This document shows positions 35,538 through 45,051 of a DNA stretch of 64,000 nt, in pieces. Positions within the stretch are counted from its first letter, which is position 1, and every line of letters starts with the position of its first letter. Source of the DNA: Methanosarcina sp. UBA289. Its GTDB lineage: Archaea; Halobacteriota; Methanosarcinia; Methanosarcinales; Methanosarcinaceae. Position numbers and translations under genes: made by a program. Under the pieces are notes generated by a model, which saw only the letters and a program-made list of their open reading frames with translations, had not been told where the DNA came from and ran no database searches. The stretch spans positions 1 to 64,000 of the forward strand of contig DAKJ01000023.1 in NCBI GenBank assembly GCA_002496565.1, read 5' to 3'.

Positions 35538-37290
35538 ACTGACACCTTATATTAGTATTCTATTTCGAGCCGATCCCAAACCCCATCTCGCTCCTGATAA
35601 TCAAAGATTTTCGGGATTGATAAGGATGATCTTTCACGATAAGAAGCTCGATCAGTCACCCAGAGACTAAATTCAAAGAGCAAATTTTGATTTACGGGAT
35701 AAGCTCATCAAGCAAACTTGGCGGCGCTTTTATAAATAAGTAGTTATCTTTAGAAAATAATTATTTATGCAGGGATTCATACGTTTTTTTGGAGAAATGC
35801 CATAGGAAGGGACTTTTTCTCTCAGGCGGTTTATATTCAGTTTTCCTGTAAGAAACAAAAAACTGGAGATTTATTACTAAAAATCAGTGTTGAAACTGTT
35901 TCCAGGAGTGACACCCGACTTTGATGTTGATTTCTTTAAGGAAGGACGAATTCATAAATACTCAGTTTTCAGTTATAGGATTAAATTGGAATATTTAATA
36001 AGTTCTTAAATTTTATTATTACAAAACCTTATAACATAATATAAAATTATGAGGAATTTAGAAAAATAGTCCTGAAAATGAAAATAAAAAAGGATGGATC
36101 TATCCTAGCATATGAGTAAATGTGAAAAACAGCTGCAGGAAAAGAGGAAAAAATGAAGGGCAAATTGAGGACAGAACTTAAGTTCAGAACAAGTTATATT
36201 TATACTTCAGTTTTCACAAAACTTAGCTTTTTCCTCTCCAGAACAGGAAGCTTTATATCCTATCCATTTCTGCCAAAATCAGCACAGCTTTTCTTTAATA
36301 CGTTTGACCTGTAAAGGATATTCCCTATTTCTAAATTCACATTACCTATGAAGCTAAGGTCCGTTACCCAAATCCATATCCTTACTTAGTTTTCGAGTTT
36401 AGTAAGATTGGGTAGAAACTCAATCCTCTATCCAAGAGCAAACAGACATACAATAAGATGACGTTCATCCCGGGATATTCAATCTCGGGAAACGTGCACC
36501 TATATAGAAAAAGAGCAAATTTTTAAATGAGATAGAATTCGGAGGAATTAGACGATTCAAACAAGATCAATAACAAGAAAACCTGAGATTATATGGAGTC
36601 TTGATATCAATGAGGATGGAAAATCTTATCAGGAAAATTACATGCTCCTGTTTCCCAGATATGTCAGTTCAATAGATGAAGAATAAAATATAAATAAAAT
36701 ATAAATAAAATATAACAATTAGAAATAAAATTTAATAATTATAATCCGGTTTTCGAATATATCAAATATCGCTCGATGGAGATACTCTCGAGCAAACTTC
36801 CAGATATCCCGCAGAAAGGAAAAAAATAAACTTAAGCCAATGGAAATCTTAATCACTTACCTTTTTTGATTCGGAATAATTTTTGGTTCAGAACATACCC
36901 CATAAGCCGTTTTACTCTGCAGTCATCAGAGTTTCAGAGTATTATCATGATAAAACCCCATTGATTATCTGAAAACTGATTAAAAGAAGCAAATTGTGGG
37001 TTACGTGATAAGTCCTGTACAATAATATATAAATCCAGTACAATGCCGAAAGACAAAGGTAAGGAAATTTATTGAAGTAATTCGTGTTTTGTGAAATGTC
37101 AAGTTAAATTGAGTACAAAATGAGAAAAGAGAAAGGAAAAAGAAAAGATCAAAAAATAAAAAATGGAGGTTATAGTTAGACATCGAGTCCGTTTTTAAAG
37201 ACCTGGAAGACAGGCAATAAAAATAAATTAAAGCAATAAAATCAATTAAATTTGCTTTAACAATTAAACATAGTATTTCGTATTACATAA
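35538..37290. other. Long gene-poor, AT-rich stretch
   Basis: About 1.75 kb with no convincing gene longer than 50 codons. It contains a possible 44-codon frame (36552-36686), a triple AAATATAAAT run near 36685-36712, and GTACAAT-TATATA-GTACAAT promoter-like DNA near 37017-37043. No tRNA, snoRNA box pair or transposase remnant was recognised. Confidence 0.5.
36552..36686 (+). CDS. Possible 44-residue small protein with non-ATG start
   Basis: A frame with protein-like content (RKPEIIWSLDINEDGKSYQ ... FPRYVSSIDEE) follows a GGAGG at 36541-36545. The only codon at proper spacing is ACG; the frame is closed by TAG just before. CCTATATAG near 36500 is a good TATA element. Either an unusual start, an ATG lost by mutation, or chance. 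Confidence 0.3.
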   Translation, partial: TIQTRSITRKPEIIWSLDINEDGKSYQENYMLLFPRYVSSIDEE

Positions 37291-37395
37291 ATGTATCTGT
37301 TTGCTCCGTATAAAGAAGAATTTTTGGAGTATATGCCTGGAAATAGGAAGATAGATGGAATTAAAATATACGAAGAAGTTTACTTAAATGAATGA
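37291..37395 (+). CDS. Possible 34-residue small protein
   Basis: ATG frame reading MYLFAPYKEEFLEYMPGNRK and ending in EEVYLNE. Composition is protein-like, but there is no ribosome-binding site; an internal ATG has GGAG three bases before it. Unrecognised. Confidence 0.25.
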   Translation: MYLFAPYKEEFLEYMPGNRKIDGIKIYEEVYLNE

Positions 37396-37467
37396 GGTTC
37401 AGGAAAAAGATTACTTAAATAAATGAGACTCAAGAAAGAATTAATAAATATATCTCGAAATCGTAAA

Positions 37468-37923
37468 TCATTTGCTAAAAAAGACTGTCAAATAAGCGAT
37501 TGCAAAATAACGCCCGAATTTCCCAAGGAAGACAAGGATAGAGAAGTATCGGAAAGGAAGCTGCATAATCCCGGCAACCATAGTAATCGCGTCTCCAATA
37601 CCTGGCACCCAAGTGAAAAGAAGGGTGTAAATGCCATATTTTTTAAAGAGCCTTTCACTTTTCTCAAGCTTCTCAGGAGAAGGAGAAAGGTATTTCTCAA
37701 GTACCAGACGCCCTTTTAGCCCGAGATAGTACGTTGTGCATGATCCGAGATAATTACCTGAAGTCGCTACTAGAACAACAGCAAAAGGATTAAATCCCTG
37801 ATAAATGAGAGCTACCACCAGCGCTTCCGATCCTAATGGCAAAATTGTGGAAGCCAGAAAGCTCAGGACAAAGAGGTTCAGGTAACCGTAATCGGCAATA
37901 AAGGAGCTCAAAGCTTCAAACAT
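37468..37923 (-). CDS. VTT/DedA-like (YqaA type) membrane protein
   Basis: 151-residue short VTT-domain protein. The VTT signature region reads SFLASTILPLGSEALVVAL followed by SGNYLGSCTTYYLGLKGR, with FTWVPGIGDAITMVAGIMQLP in the second half. Four or five membrane helices. Members are lipid scramblases or small-molecule transporters; the substrate is unknown. I take the first ATG (37923); a TTG four codons earlier is open. No clear ribosome-binding site. Confidence 0.85.
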   Translation of the reverse strand: MFEALSSFIADYGYLNLFVLSFLASTILPLGSEALVVALIYQGFNPFAVVLVATSGNYLGSCTTYYLGLKGRLVLEKYLSPSPEKLEKSERLFKKYGIYTLLFTWVPGIGDAITMVAGIMQLPFRYFSILVFLGKFGRYFAIAYLTVFFSK

Positions 37924-38213
37924 TCTATTCAACAATCATAATTCAGTATTTGAAGCTATCGTTTCAGGCATCAAATTAACCATTATTTTATAACGAACTA
38001 GCCGTCGTTTTGTAATAAATAGTAAGTGTTCAGTTACTTTTATTCCTAACTTATTTTTCTACTATACTGAATGCAGATTGTTTTCATATCGATCTTGGAT
38101 GCAGCAAGTATTTTTCCTCAAGCGGGTGGATACCCGAGGTTCGGGGAAGTTTACTAAATTCGCGGCGCTTGCTTTGTTTTTCCTTATTATAATCACAAAA
38201 AGGTAAGATAGTA

Positions 38214-38738
38214 ATGGAACTAGATCTTGAGACTAGAAGGAAAATTTACGAACAAATAAACAAATCTCCTGGAGTCCACTTTAGAGAACTCGAGCGAAGG
38301 CTGAAATTGGTAGTGGGCAGCTTGCAGTATCACCTTCATTATCTAGAAAAGAAAAAACTGATAGTAGCTTCAAATGACGATGATTACCTTCGCTATTTTG
38401 TAATAGATAAGAACTTAAACGAAAAAGAGATAAAAATACTGTCTTTGTTAAGGAGATCCAGCTGCAGGCACATTCTCATCCAACTACTCAATAATCCTGA
38501 CCTTAATAATAAAGATCTCTCTCTAGCTGTTGGTCTCTCACCCTCAACCATTTCCTGGAATCTGAACAAACTTGTTGAAGCTGGAGTAATTGAAAGAAAA
38601 AAAACCGGAAGGATAAGTAACTTTACAATCATTGATCCTACCGCAGTTGTTGAACTCCTTATATGCTATAAAGAAAGTTTTCTCGATACTCTGGTTGATA
38701 GTTTTATAGAAACGTGGGAATTCAAGAACTTTAAGTAA
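38214..38738 (+). CDS. Tandem winged-helix transcriptional regulator
   Basis: 174 residues with two winged helix-turn-helix domains: residues 7-65 (PGVHFRELERRLKLVVGSLQ as recognition region) and 72-140 (LSLAVGLSPSTISWNLNKL). The tail of 30 residues is acidic. This arrangement is common in Methanosarcina regulators of unknown target. ATG after AAAAAGGTAAG. It is divergent from the VTT gene and lies upstream of the S-layer gene, which makes either a candidate target. Confidence 0.87.
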   Translation: MELDLETRRKIYEQINKSPGVHFRELERRLKLVVGSLQYHLHYLEKKKLIVASNDDDYLRYFVIDKNLNEKEIKILSLLRRSSCRHILIQLLNNPDLNNKDLSLAVGLSPSTISWNLNKLVEAGVIERKKTGRISNFTIIDPTAVVELLICYKESFLDTLVDSFIETWEFKNFK

Positions 38739-39024
38739 TTAGTCATCCATCGCTTGGTTGATATTATTCCAATATGATCGAAATATAGCTTTCCTATTTT
38801 TTTCCGGTAAACTTAACACTCCTTTAAAAGACCTTCAGTATGGCATTTAAACCGAACCACAAGCGATGTTGTAGGTAACGTAAGGGAAACATCAATCAGG
38901 TACTGCTAAATGATCAAAGTTATGGGTTAGTCTCGTTCCCTAAGTCCTACTTCATTAAAATTCAACCGGATAAAAATGGACGAAAATTGTTATGCTTACT
39001 GAACAAAAGTTTAAATTATTTATT

Positions 39025-39142
39025 GTGGCGGGAAACATGGAAGAAACTTGGAAAAACCCGCCACATCCTCATATGACGAAGGCCTAAGATATTTTGCGGT
39101 GTTGATCCCGATTAATCACCGCAATAACCTTCATTTTTTATT
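39025..39142 (+). ncRNA. Candidate structured RNA ending in intrinsic terminator
   Basis: Two stems follow each other: GTGGCGGG (39025-39032) with CCCGCCAC (39057-39064), and TTGCGGTG (39094-39101) with CACCGCAA (39117-39124), the latter enclosed by GAAGG (39078) and CCTTC (39128). ATTTTTTATTCC then follows as a terminator tract. It is 290 bp after the regulator gene, so it may be that gene's 3' end or a separate small RNA. The type is a guess. Confidence 0.4.
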
Positions 39143-39184
39143 CCTCACTAAATATAATAATTATTCTGGTACATTATTCGAAAA

Positions 39185-39216
39185 TTAGTACAATTGTCGA
39201 ATATTAGTACAATATT
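39185..39216. promoter_or_regulatory. Operator-like palindrome upstream of S-layer promoter
   Basis: TTAGTACAAT occurs at 39185 and 39204, and the second copy is the centre of GAATATT-AGTAC-AATATTC, a perfect 7-bp inverted repeat. It lies 110 bp upstream of the S-layer TATA box. Binding by the neighbouring winged-helix protein is possible but unproven. Confidence 0.4.
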
Positions 39217-39317
39217 CGAATAATTAAGGTTCTGTATAGTTGACGGTATAATATACAGATTACGTCGATAATTATCGAAAATTCACCACGCTCCCTTAGA
39301 CTACATAAATTAACGAC

Positions 39318-39334
39318 CAAAAAAGATATATAAG
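39318..39334 (+). promoter_or_regulatory. TATA box and BRE of the S-layer gene
   Basis: CCAAAAAAG followed by ATATATAAG is a near-consensus archaeal BRE/TATA pair. Transcription should start near 39358, giving an untranslated leader of about 150 nt before the ATG at 39512. Long leaders suit very abundant, stable surface-protein mRNAs. Confidence 0.65.
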
Positions 39335-39511
39335 ACACTATTTTATAAAAATCTGTGAACCAATTTTCGGGATGGGGAGAAGTGAATCCATCTTCGTCAA
39401 TTGACGTGAGATAAAATTTGGTTGATGAAGAATGGTGAAATCCCTTCATTATTGATTCTGATAATTCTTCTTACAAATAATAGATCTAACAAATATGGGG
39501 GAAACAATAAA

Positions 39512-41521
39512 ATGAAGAGATTTGCAGCAAGTGCACTGGCAGCTCTCATGCTTCTGACTGTGTTTGCATCCGCCGCAATGGCTGAGAATAATACAACCTC
39601 AGTAGTGAGTACAGTTGATATCCGCGGCCCTGTGTACAATGGCACAAGTTTAACCGACATCCTTACAAATACCGCATATGGTAACGGTACAACTATTACA
39701 ATGGATGCTAACAAATTTGCAGCATTCTATTACGACATTGACGACAATGTGACAACCGAGTCTCTTTCCATTAAAAACGTTGCTGGTACTTCTGGCAGGA
39801 CTATAGGAGAGGACGGTTTAATATATACGACAACAATCGGACAGAGCGAATACAAGAATAAAGATGTCGGCTGGGGCAATTACAGCGTGATTGGCTTCTT
39901 TGCAGACAAGTATATTCCGCTGAAACCAAACGACGCCAGCAAGCTTGCCAAGCTCGTTCTTGACAGTGACGACAAGTACACTATGAGAACCGGCGAAACC
40001 CTTGACCTCGGCAGTGGGTACAGTCTCCAGGCTAAGCAGGTAGATGTTGACGGTAAGAAGGTCTGGCTAGAATTCGATAAGGACGGACAGTATGTAGATG
40101 ACCAGATCGTTTCAACTGACACTGGAAATCGTACCTGGACCTGCGAAGTTGACAACGTGCAGGGTGAAGACAATGTTCCTGTCTTGAAGGTCCATGTCAA
40201 CCAGGTCTTCCAGGGCACAGTAGACAGCATTGCACAGATTGATGCTCTCTGGCTCATTGACTACGCAAACGCCATAAAGATCAATACTAGCGATAAATTC
40301 GGCAAACTCGATGATGTAGCCATCAACGGGCCCACCATTACCATCAAAAACAAAAATACATTCAGTCTGACTAGAGACTCTGATCAGGAAATAGGACAGG
40401 GAATGTACTTCAGGGTTGCTGACTCCGATGCGCTTAGGTTCTATGCCTTTAAGCAGCAAACAACTCCTGGAACCTATGATATAAGAGGAACCGTTGTTTC
40501 TGGCACACAGCCTTACACCTGGACTTCAGACAACTTTGCTGGCTTCTTCTACGATCTGAATAAGAACGTTGGAACCGAAACTTTGAGCGTTTCTGGCATT
40601 AGCGGAAGAACTATTCCTGAAAATGGCCTCAACTACAGCACCACCATAAAGAGTGTTGATTATGAGGCCAGTGATGCATTCAATGGAACGTACCCAGTTC
40701 TCGGCTTCTTTGCGCAGAAGTATGTCCCGCTGAAACCCAACGACGCCAGTAAGATTGCCAAGCTCGTTCTTGACAGTGATACCAAATATACCCTCGGAAC
40801 CGGCGAAACCCTTGACCTCGGTAGTGGGTACAGTCTCCAGGCTAAGCAGGTAGATGTTGATGGTAAGAAGGTCTGGCTTGAATTCGATAAGGACGGACAG
40901 TATGTGGATGACCAGATCGTCTCAACTGATACTGGAAATCATACTTGGACTTGCGAAGTTGACAACGTGCAGGGCGAAGACAATGTTCCTGTCTTGAAGG
41001 TCCATGTCAACCAGGTCTTCCAGGGCACAGTCGACAGCATTGCACAGATTAAAGGTCTCTGGCTCATTGACTACGCAAACGCCATGAAGATCAATACTAG
41101 TGATAAATTCGGCAAACTTGATGATGTAGCCATCAACGGCCCTACCATTACCATCGATAACAAAAATACATTCAGTCTGACTAGAGACTCTGATCAGGAA
41201 ATAGGACAGGGAATGTACTTCAAGGTCGCCGACTCCGATGAGCTCAGATACTATCCATACGTTCAGCAGATCATCGGTAACGAAACAACCATTCCGAGTA
41301 ACGCAACAAGCACCAATAACACAAGTGTTACTCCAGCTCCGGTTGCGAACATTACTGAAACTCCAAGTGTAAACGCGAGCACTCCTACGGAGACCTCAGT
41401 TACAAAAACTCCGGCTGCTGCAAACACCACTGCAACAGAGAAAAAAACTCCTGGCTTTGAGATTGCCACAGCAATCTTCGGACTGCTGTTAGTCGCCTAC
41501 ATTATCAGGAAGAACAGATAA
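39512..41521 (+). CDS. Major S-layer glycoprotein
   Basis: 669-residue precursor. Signal peptide KRFAASALAALMLLTVFASA, two tandem Methanosarcina S-layer domains (DUF1608; about residues 35-310 and 320-585), a Thr/Asn/Pro-rich stalk with many N-x-S/T sites (for example NATSTNNTS), and a C-terminal PGF-type sorting end: TPGF, a hydrophobic helix and basic RKNR. It forms the crystalline cell coat. The second halves of the two domains are almost identical in DNA and protein (offset 810 bp) while the first halves differ, which indicates gene conversion. The ATG at 39512 is preferred over a TTG 30 codons upstream because the signal peptide begins there, after a GGGGG site. Confidence 0.95.
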   Translation: MKRFAASALAALMLLTVFASAAMAENNTTSVVSTVDIRGPVYNGTSLTDILTNTAYGNGTTITMDANKFAAFYYDIDDNVTTESLSIKNVAGTSGRTIGEDGLIYTTTIGQSEYKNKDVGWGNYSVIGFFADKYIPLKPNDASKLAKLVLDSDDKYTMRTGETLDLGSGYSLQAKQVDVDGKKVWLEFDKDGQYVDDQIVSTDTGNRTWTCEVDNVQGEDNVPVLKVHVNQVFQGTVDSIAQIDALWLIDYANAIKINTSDKFGKLDDVAINGPTITIKNKNTFSLTRDSDQEIGQGMYFRVADSDALRFYAFKQQTTPGTYDIRGTVVSGTQPYTWTSDNFAGFFYDLNKNVGTETLSVSGISGRTIPENGLNYSTTIKSVDYEASDAFNGTYPVLGFFAQKYVPLKPNDASKIAKLVLDSDTKYTLGTGETLDLGSGYSLQAKQVDVDGKKVWLEFDKDGQYVDDQIVSTDTGNHTWTCEVDNVQGEDNVPVLKVHVNQVFQGTVDSIAQIKGLWLIDYANAMKINTSDKFGKLDDVAINGPTITIDNKNTFSLTRDSDQEIGQGMYFKVADSDELRYYPYVQQIIGNETTIPSNATSTNNTSVTPAPVANITETPSVNASTPTETSVTKTPAAANTTATEKKTPGFEIATAIFGLLLVAYIIRKNR

Positions 41522-41729
41522 ATTCTCAAGAATGAGGGATTTTCTTAATCCTTCTTTCTTTTAATTTAGCATTTTTATGTTCCCGAATAGGGTCTTAATA
41601 AAGCATTGTAAAATCAACCATTATTCTGTAGCGTTTCTGCTTCCAACTAAGGGTTTCTCATCAAAGCAAAAGGAAGTCCAAATAGGACAAAACTAGAACA
41701 AAAATCGAGAAAAGAAGTGAAAATAAAAA

Positions 41730-41770
41730 GCAGAAGGCCGGAAATCCTGAATCTTATTCCCAGCTTCTGC
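41730..41770. terminator. Stem-loop between convergent S-layer genes
   Basis: GCAGAAG (41730-41736) pairs with CTTCTGC (41764-41770). It sits in the 336-bp spacer between the S-layer gene and its paralogue, which otherwise shows no gene. Role in transcript ends inferred from position. Confidence 0.35.
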
Positions 41771-41857
41771 CGAAGCGCAGGCATTAAAACTATATTAAAG
41801 CCATATTCACTTTTAGAATAAAACCCATACAGCTTTAATACAAGCCAGACGCGTTAA

Positions 41858-44461
41858 TTAGTTTCTTCTCTTCCGCAGGATAACAAAGGCTGTGGCGAGT
41901 ATTCCAAGTGTAGCCATCCCACTGAAGAAAGGAGCTTTTTTTGTCACCTCATAACTTTCGCTCAGGCCTCCTACTTCAACGGTATATGTCCCTGGCTCGT
42001 TTTCAGTGTGCGAGAATTCGAGTGCTTTGCTCTCACCCGGACTGAGAGTTATGTTCTCGGAATCAACTGATTTGTTATTAACCAGCAATTCCACTGTGGA
42101 TTCTCCTGTAACGCTCCCGTTGTTCATGGCATCTACCCTGATGTTTACCGCATTTCCAGCTTCAACTGAAGCAGGCTGTATCGTGAGGTTTGAAAATGTG
42201 AACTGTGCGACTTTCTCAGTCACCTCAATCTGGGTTTCTCCTTCTTCATAACCGGCCTTTGTAGAATTTACCACATACGTACCCGGCGCAGTAACCCAGT
42301 AAGATGTGATACCGTTTGCGTCTGTCTGTGCGTCAATTTTTTGTCCGCCGAAAAAGACATCTGCTCCGGCAACAGGCTTGTTTTCTACAGAGTCCGTGAC
42401 CTTTATGCTAATCTGGTCTCCTTCCCGGACAGTTTCGGGAGAAACTGAAACCAAAAGTTTCAGGACGCCCTGTGCGAGAACGTCTATATCCTTAGTTCCG
42501 GGAACATAACCTTCCCGGCTCGCAGTTACAGTGAATCTACCTTCCCTACTTGGAGTAAAAGTGAGATTCCCGCCGTCTCCGGTAGTGCCTATGCTTTCGT
42601 TTCCAATAGAGAGTTCAACCCCGCCGACTGAAACATTTCTCGCCGTTACCAGGATTTTGATTGGCTTTCCGACTACAAGCGCATCAGGCATTTCGATATC
42701 CAGCTGCTCTCCTGCCTCGGTCTTGACTTCGACAAAGGGATAAAAGCGCAGGATTGAAGAATCGGCAACTCTGAACTTGACATTGCCCATCAGGTCAATG
42801 ACATCACCCTTTGAAAGGGAGATTGAGTCCTTGTTTTTCATTGTGATGCCTGAGTCGGAAATTGAACTTATTTTCATTTCCCTGAAAGAATCTCCTTCCG
42901 AAATTTCCAGGTAATCATCCGAGATCTGGAAGACTCCCTCTACAAATACGGCATCTGTTTCGGTGGAACGGAAGACCGTACTTACATGGACTGCGATCAT
43001 CGGGACATCTTCAGCCCCACCTATATCGGCTTCGTAAACATAGTCCCCGTTCTGGGGAACTATTCCCGAGTCAAGGAGCTGTCCATCCCTATAAAGCTCG
43101 AGGAGTACGCTTTTTCCATTAACATCGACCTCGGCTGCCTTAAGGGAATAGCCATTTTCCAGAGCCAAAGAGGAGCCGGTAAACAGAGATTTTTTGTCAT
43201 TATCGTCAATAAGAACTTTTGAAAGGACATTGTCTGAAAGTACACTTACACCCTTTGACTTTCCAAGAGTGTTTTCAGGATATCCTGCAAAGTACTTCTC
43301 TGCCATGAAGCCGACAACCTCATAACTTCCCCAGCCCTCATGTTCAAATTCAACATTTGCAGGCTTTGTGGAATAGACCAGGTTTTCATCCCCAATTGTC
43401 CTGCCATCGAGCTTTTCAATGACAAGGCTTTCAGTGGAGACATTTTCGTCAATATTATAGTAGAAACCTTCAAAGTTAAAAGGCGTCCAGACCATAGTAT
43501 CAAACTTATCATCGTGTACGGTTCCCCTTAAATCATAAGTTCCTGGCTCGGAGGTTTCAACTATCGGGGCAAAACGAAGATTGTCGGCATCAGCCACAAC
43601 AAAACTCAGTTTACCCATGATATCAATAGTGTCGCCCTTGCTAAGCGAGATCGAGTCGCTGTTTCTCATTTTTACGCCTGAACTTGAGGTGGAACTGACT
43701 TCCATTTCCCCGAACTCATCTCCATTCTGGATCTGTAAGTATTGGTCCGAGATCTGGAAAATTCCTTCCACGAAAACCGCATTAGTTTCTCTGCCGCTGA
43801 AGATCTGAGCAAAATGGACTGCAATTATAGGCACATCTTTGGTATCCCCGAGATCGGCTGTATATACATAGTTGCTATCGGAGGACAGGAAAGCTTCGTC
43901 GATTATCTTGCCGTCCTTTTCAAGCTGTACCCTGACAGTATTTCCGTTAATATCAACCTCAACCATATTCAGAGAATACCCTTCTTCAAGAACTAGAGAA
44001 GAACCTGTATACAGGGACTTCCTATCATCGGTATCTATCAGGACTTTTGAAAGTTGCCCGTCAGAGATAACACTAATCTCATCTTTTGCAAAGCTTGAGT
44101 TTGTGGTGTACCCTGAAAAGTAGCGCTCGGCCATAAACCCTATGACCTCATAAGAGCCCCAATTTCCATACTCAAAATCGGTCTGTATGGGAACTGTTTC
44201 GTACTGCAGGTTTTTCTCTCCAATTGTCCGGCTGCCCTTAGTGAGCTGGACTGTTAGATTCTCAGAACCCTCTCCGGTATCTAGATCATAATAAAAGCCC
44301 GAATAGGTCTGAGGCGTCCATGTGTAGGTAAGGCTCTCATTTGCATTTTCATCCCAGATGCGATTACCTGTCGAATCTGAAGCCTGTGCAGCCGCATTTA
44401 TGCACAGCAACCCGAGTGCCAGAAATAAACATAAAATCTTTATATTGCTCTTAATCCCCAA
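41858..44461 (-). CDS. S-layer paralogue with two DUF1608 domains and Ig-like repeats
   Basis: 867 residues: signal peptide (KSNIKILCLFLALGLLCINA), two DUF1608 domains (about 30-300 and 300-580), then about three Ig-like or carboxypeptidase-regulatory-like beta domains (TVTASREGYVPGTKDI, TSYWVTAPGTYVVNSTKAGY, VDAMNNGSVTGESTVELLV), and a C-terminal anchor helix PFFSGMATLGILATAF with basic end RKRRN. I start at a TTG because AGAGGAGG lies six bases before it and the signal peptide then starts correctly; an ATG 12 codons upstream has no such site. Likely a minor or condition-specific envelope protein. Convergent with the major S-layer gene. Confidence 0.9.
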   Translation of the reverse strand: MGIKSNIKILCLFLALGLLCINAAAQASDSTGNRIWDENANESLTYTWTPQTYSGFYYDLDTGEGSENLTVQLTKGSRTIGEKNLQYETVPIQTDFEYGNWGSYEVIGFMAERYFSGYTTNSSFAKDEISVISDGQLSKVLIDTDDRKSLYTGSSLVLEEGYSLNMVEVDINGNTVRVQLEKDGKIIDEAFLSSDSNYVYTADLGDTKDVPIIAVHFAQIFSGRETNAVFVEGIFQISDQYLQIQNGDEFGEMEVSSTSSSGVKMRNSDSISLSKGDTIDIMGKLSFVVADADNLRFAPIVETSEPGTYDLRGTVHDDKFDTMVWTPFNFEGFYYNIDENVSTESLVIEKLDGRTIGDENLVYSTKPANVEFEHEGWGSYEVVGFMAEKYFAGYPENTLGKSKGVSVLSDNVLSKVLIDDNDKKSLFTGSSLALENGYSLKAAEVDVNGKSVLLELYRDGQLLDSGIVPQNGDYVYEADIGGAEDVPMIAVHVSTVFRSTETDAVFVEGVFQISDDYLEISEGDSFREMKISSISDSGITMKNKDSISLSKGDVIDLMGNVKFRVADSSILRFYPFVEVKTEAGEQLDIEMPDALVVGKPIKILVTARNVSVGGVELSIGNESIGTTGDGGNLTFTPSREGRFTVTASREGYVPGTKDIDVLAQGVLKLLVSVSPETVREGDQISIKVTDSVENKPVAGADVFFGGQKIDAQTDANGITSYWVTAPGTYVVNSTKAGYEEGETQIEVTEKVAQFTFSNLTIQPASVEAGNAVNIRVDAMNNGSVTGESTVELLVNNKSVDSENITLSPGESKALEFSHTENEPGTYTVEVGGLSESYEVTKKAPFFSGMATLGILATAFVILRKRRN

Positions 44462-45051
44462 ATTAAGCCTCCTCTGTACTTTATTAACCGGGAGCATAAC
44501 TTTCAGGAATCCGAAAGGAAAAATAGGAAAAACAGTTTCCTGAACATCCGGAATACACCCTGAACAGGATACCCCCGCTTACATGAGTTATATCAAAGGT
44601 ATTCAACTATATATGTTTTCTATTATCTCATGCATCAAATAAAAAATTTTTGGGCATAAGATAAAATATTTTTAAGAAACTAAGGATTAAGAAAATTAAA
44701 TATTGGAAAGGAAGGAATTTCAGACTTTGAAACGTAAAGCTGTTTTCAACCATCTTTTTAATGCCAGAATAAATGCATAGCATACTCTGTCAGATGAAAG
44801 TCCAGTAATTTAGAAATATCTATATCGCAGCCAGTTTTTATTTAGAACCATATTCATTCAGAAGCGGCTTATGTTCAGGTTTAATATAAAGTTTTGAAAA
44901 CAAATCCGAAAACTCCCTTTTCCTTGAGAGTTAATGTGATATCCACAAATTATAAGTTTGAAGAGACGATTTCTGACATTTATAAGCAGAAACGATAATA
45001 AGATTCATAAAAATTCACTCTGCCGAGCAAAAATATGGAGCCGTCACCTTC
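44462..45051. other. Divergent promoter region of S-layer paralogue and cca
   Basis: About 590 bp of AT-rich DNA without gene-like frames. AAGATAAAATATTTTTAAG near 44660 could be promoter DNA. ATATGGAGCCGTCACC precedes the cca ATG, with GGAG as a distant ribosome-binding site. Confidence 0.45.
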
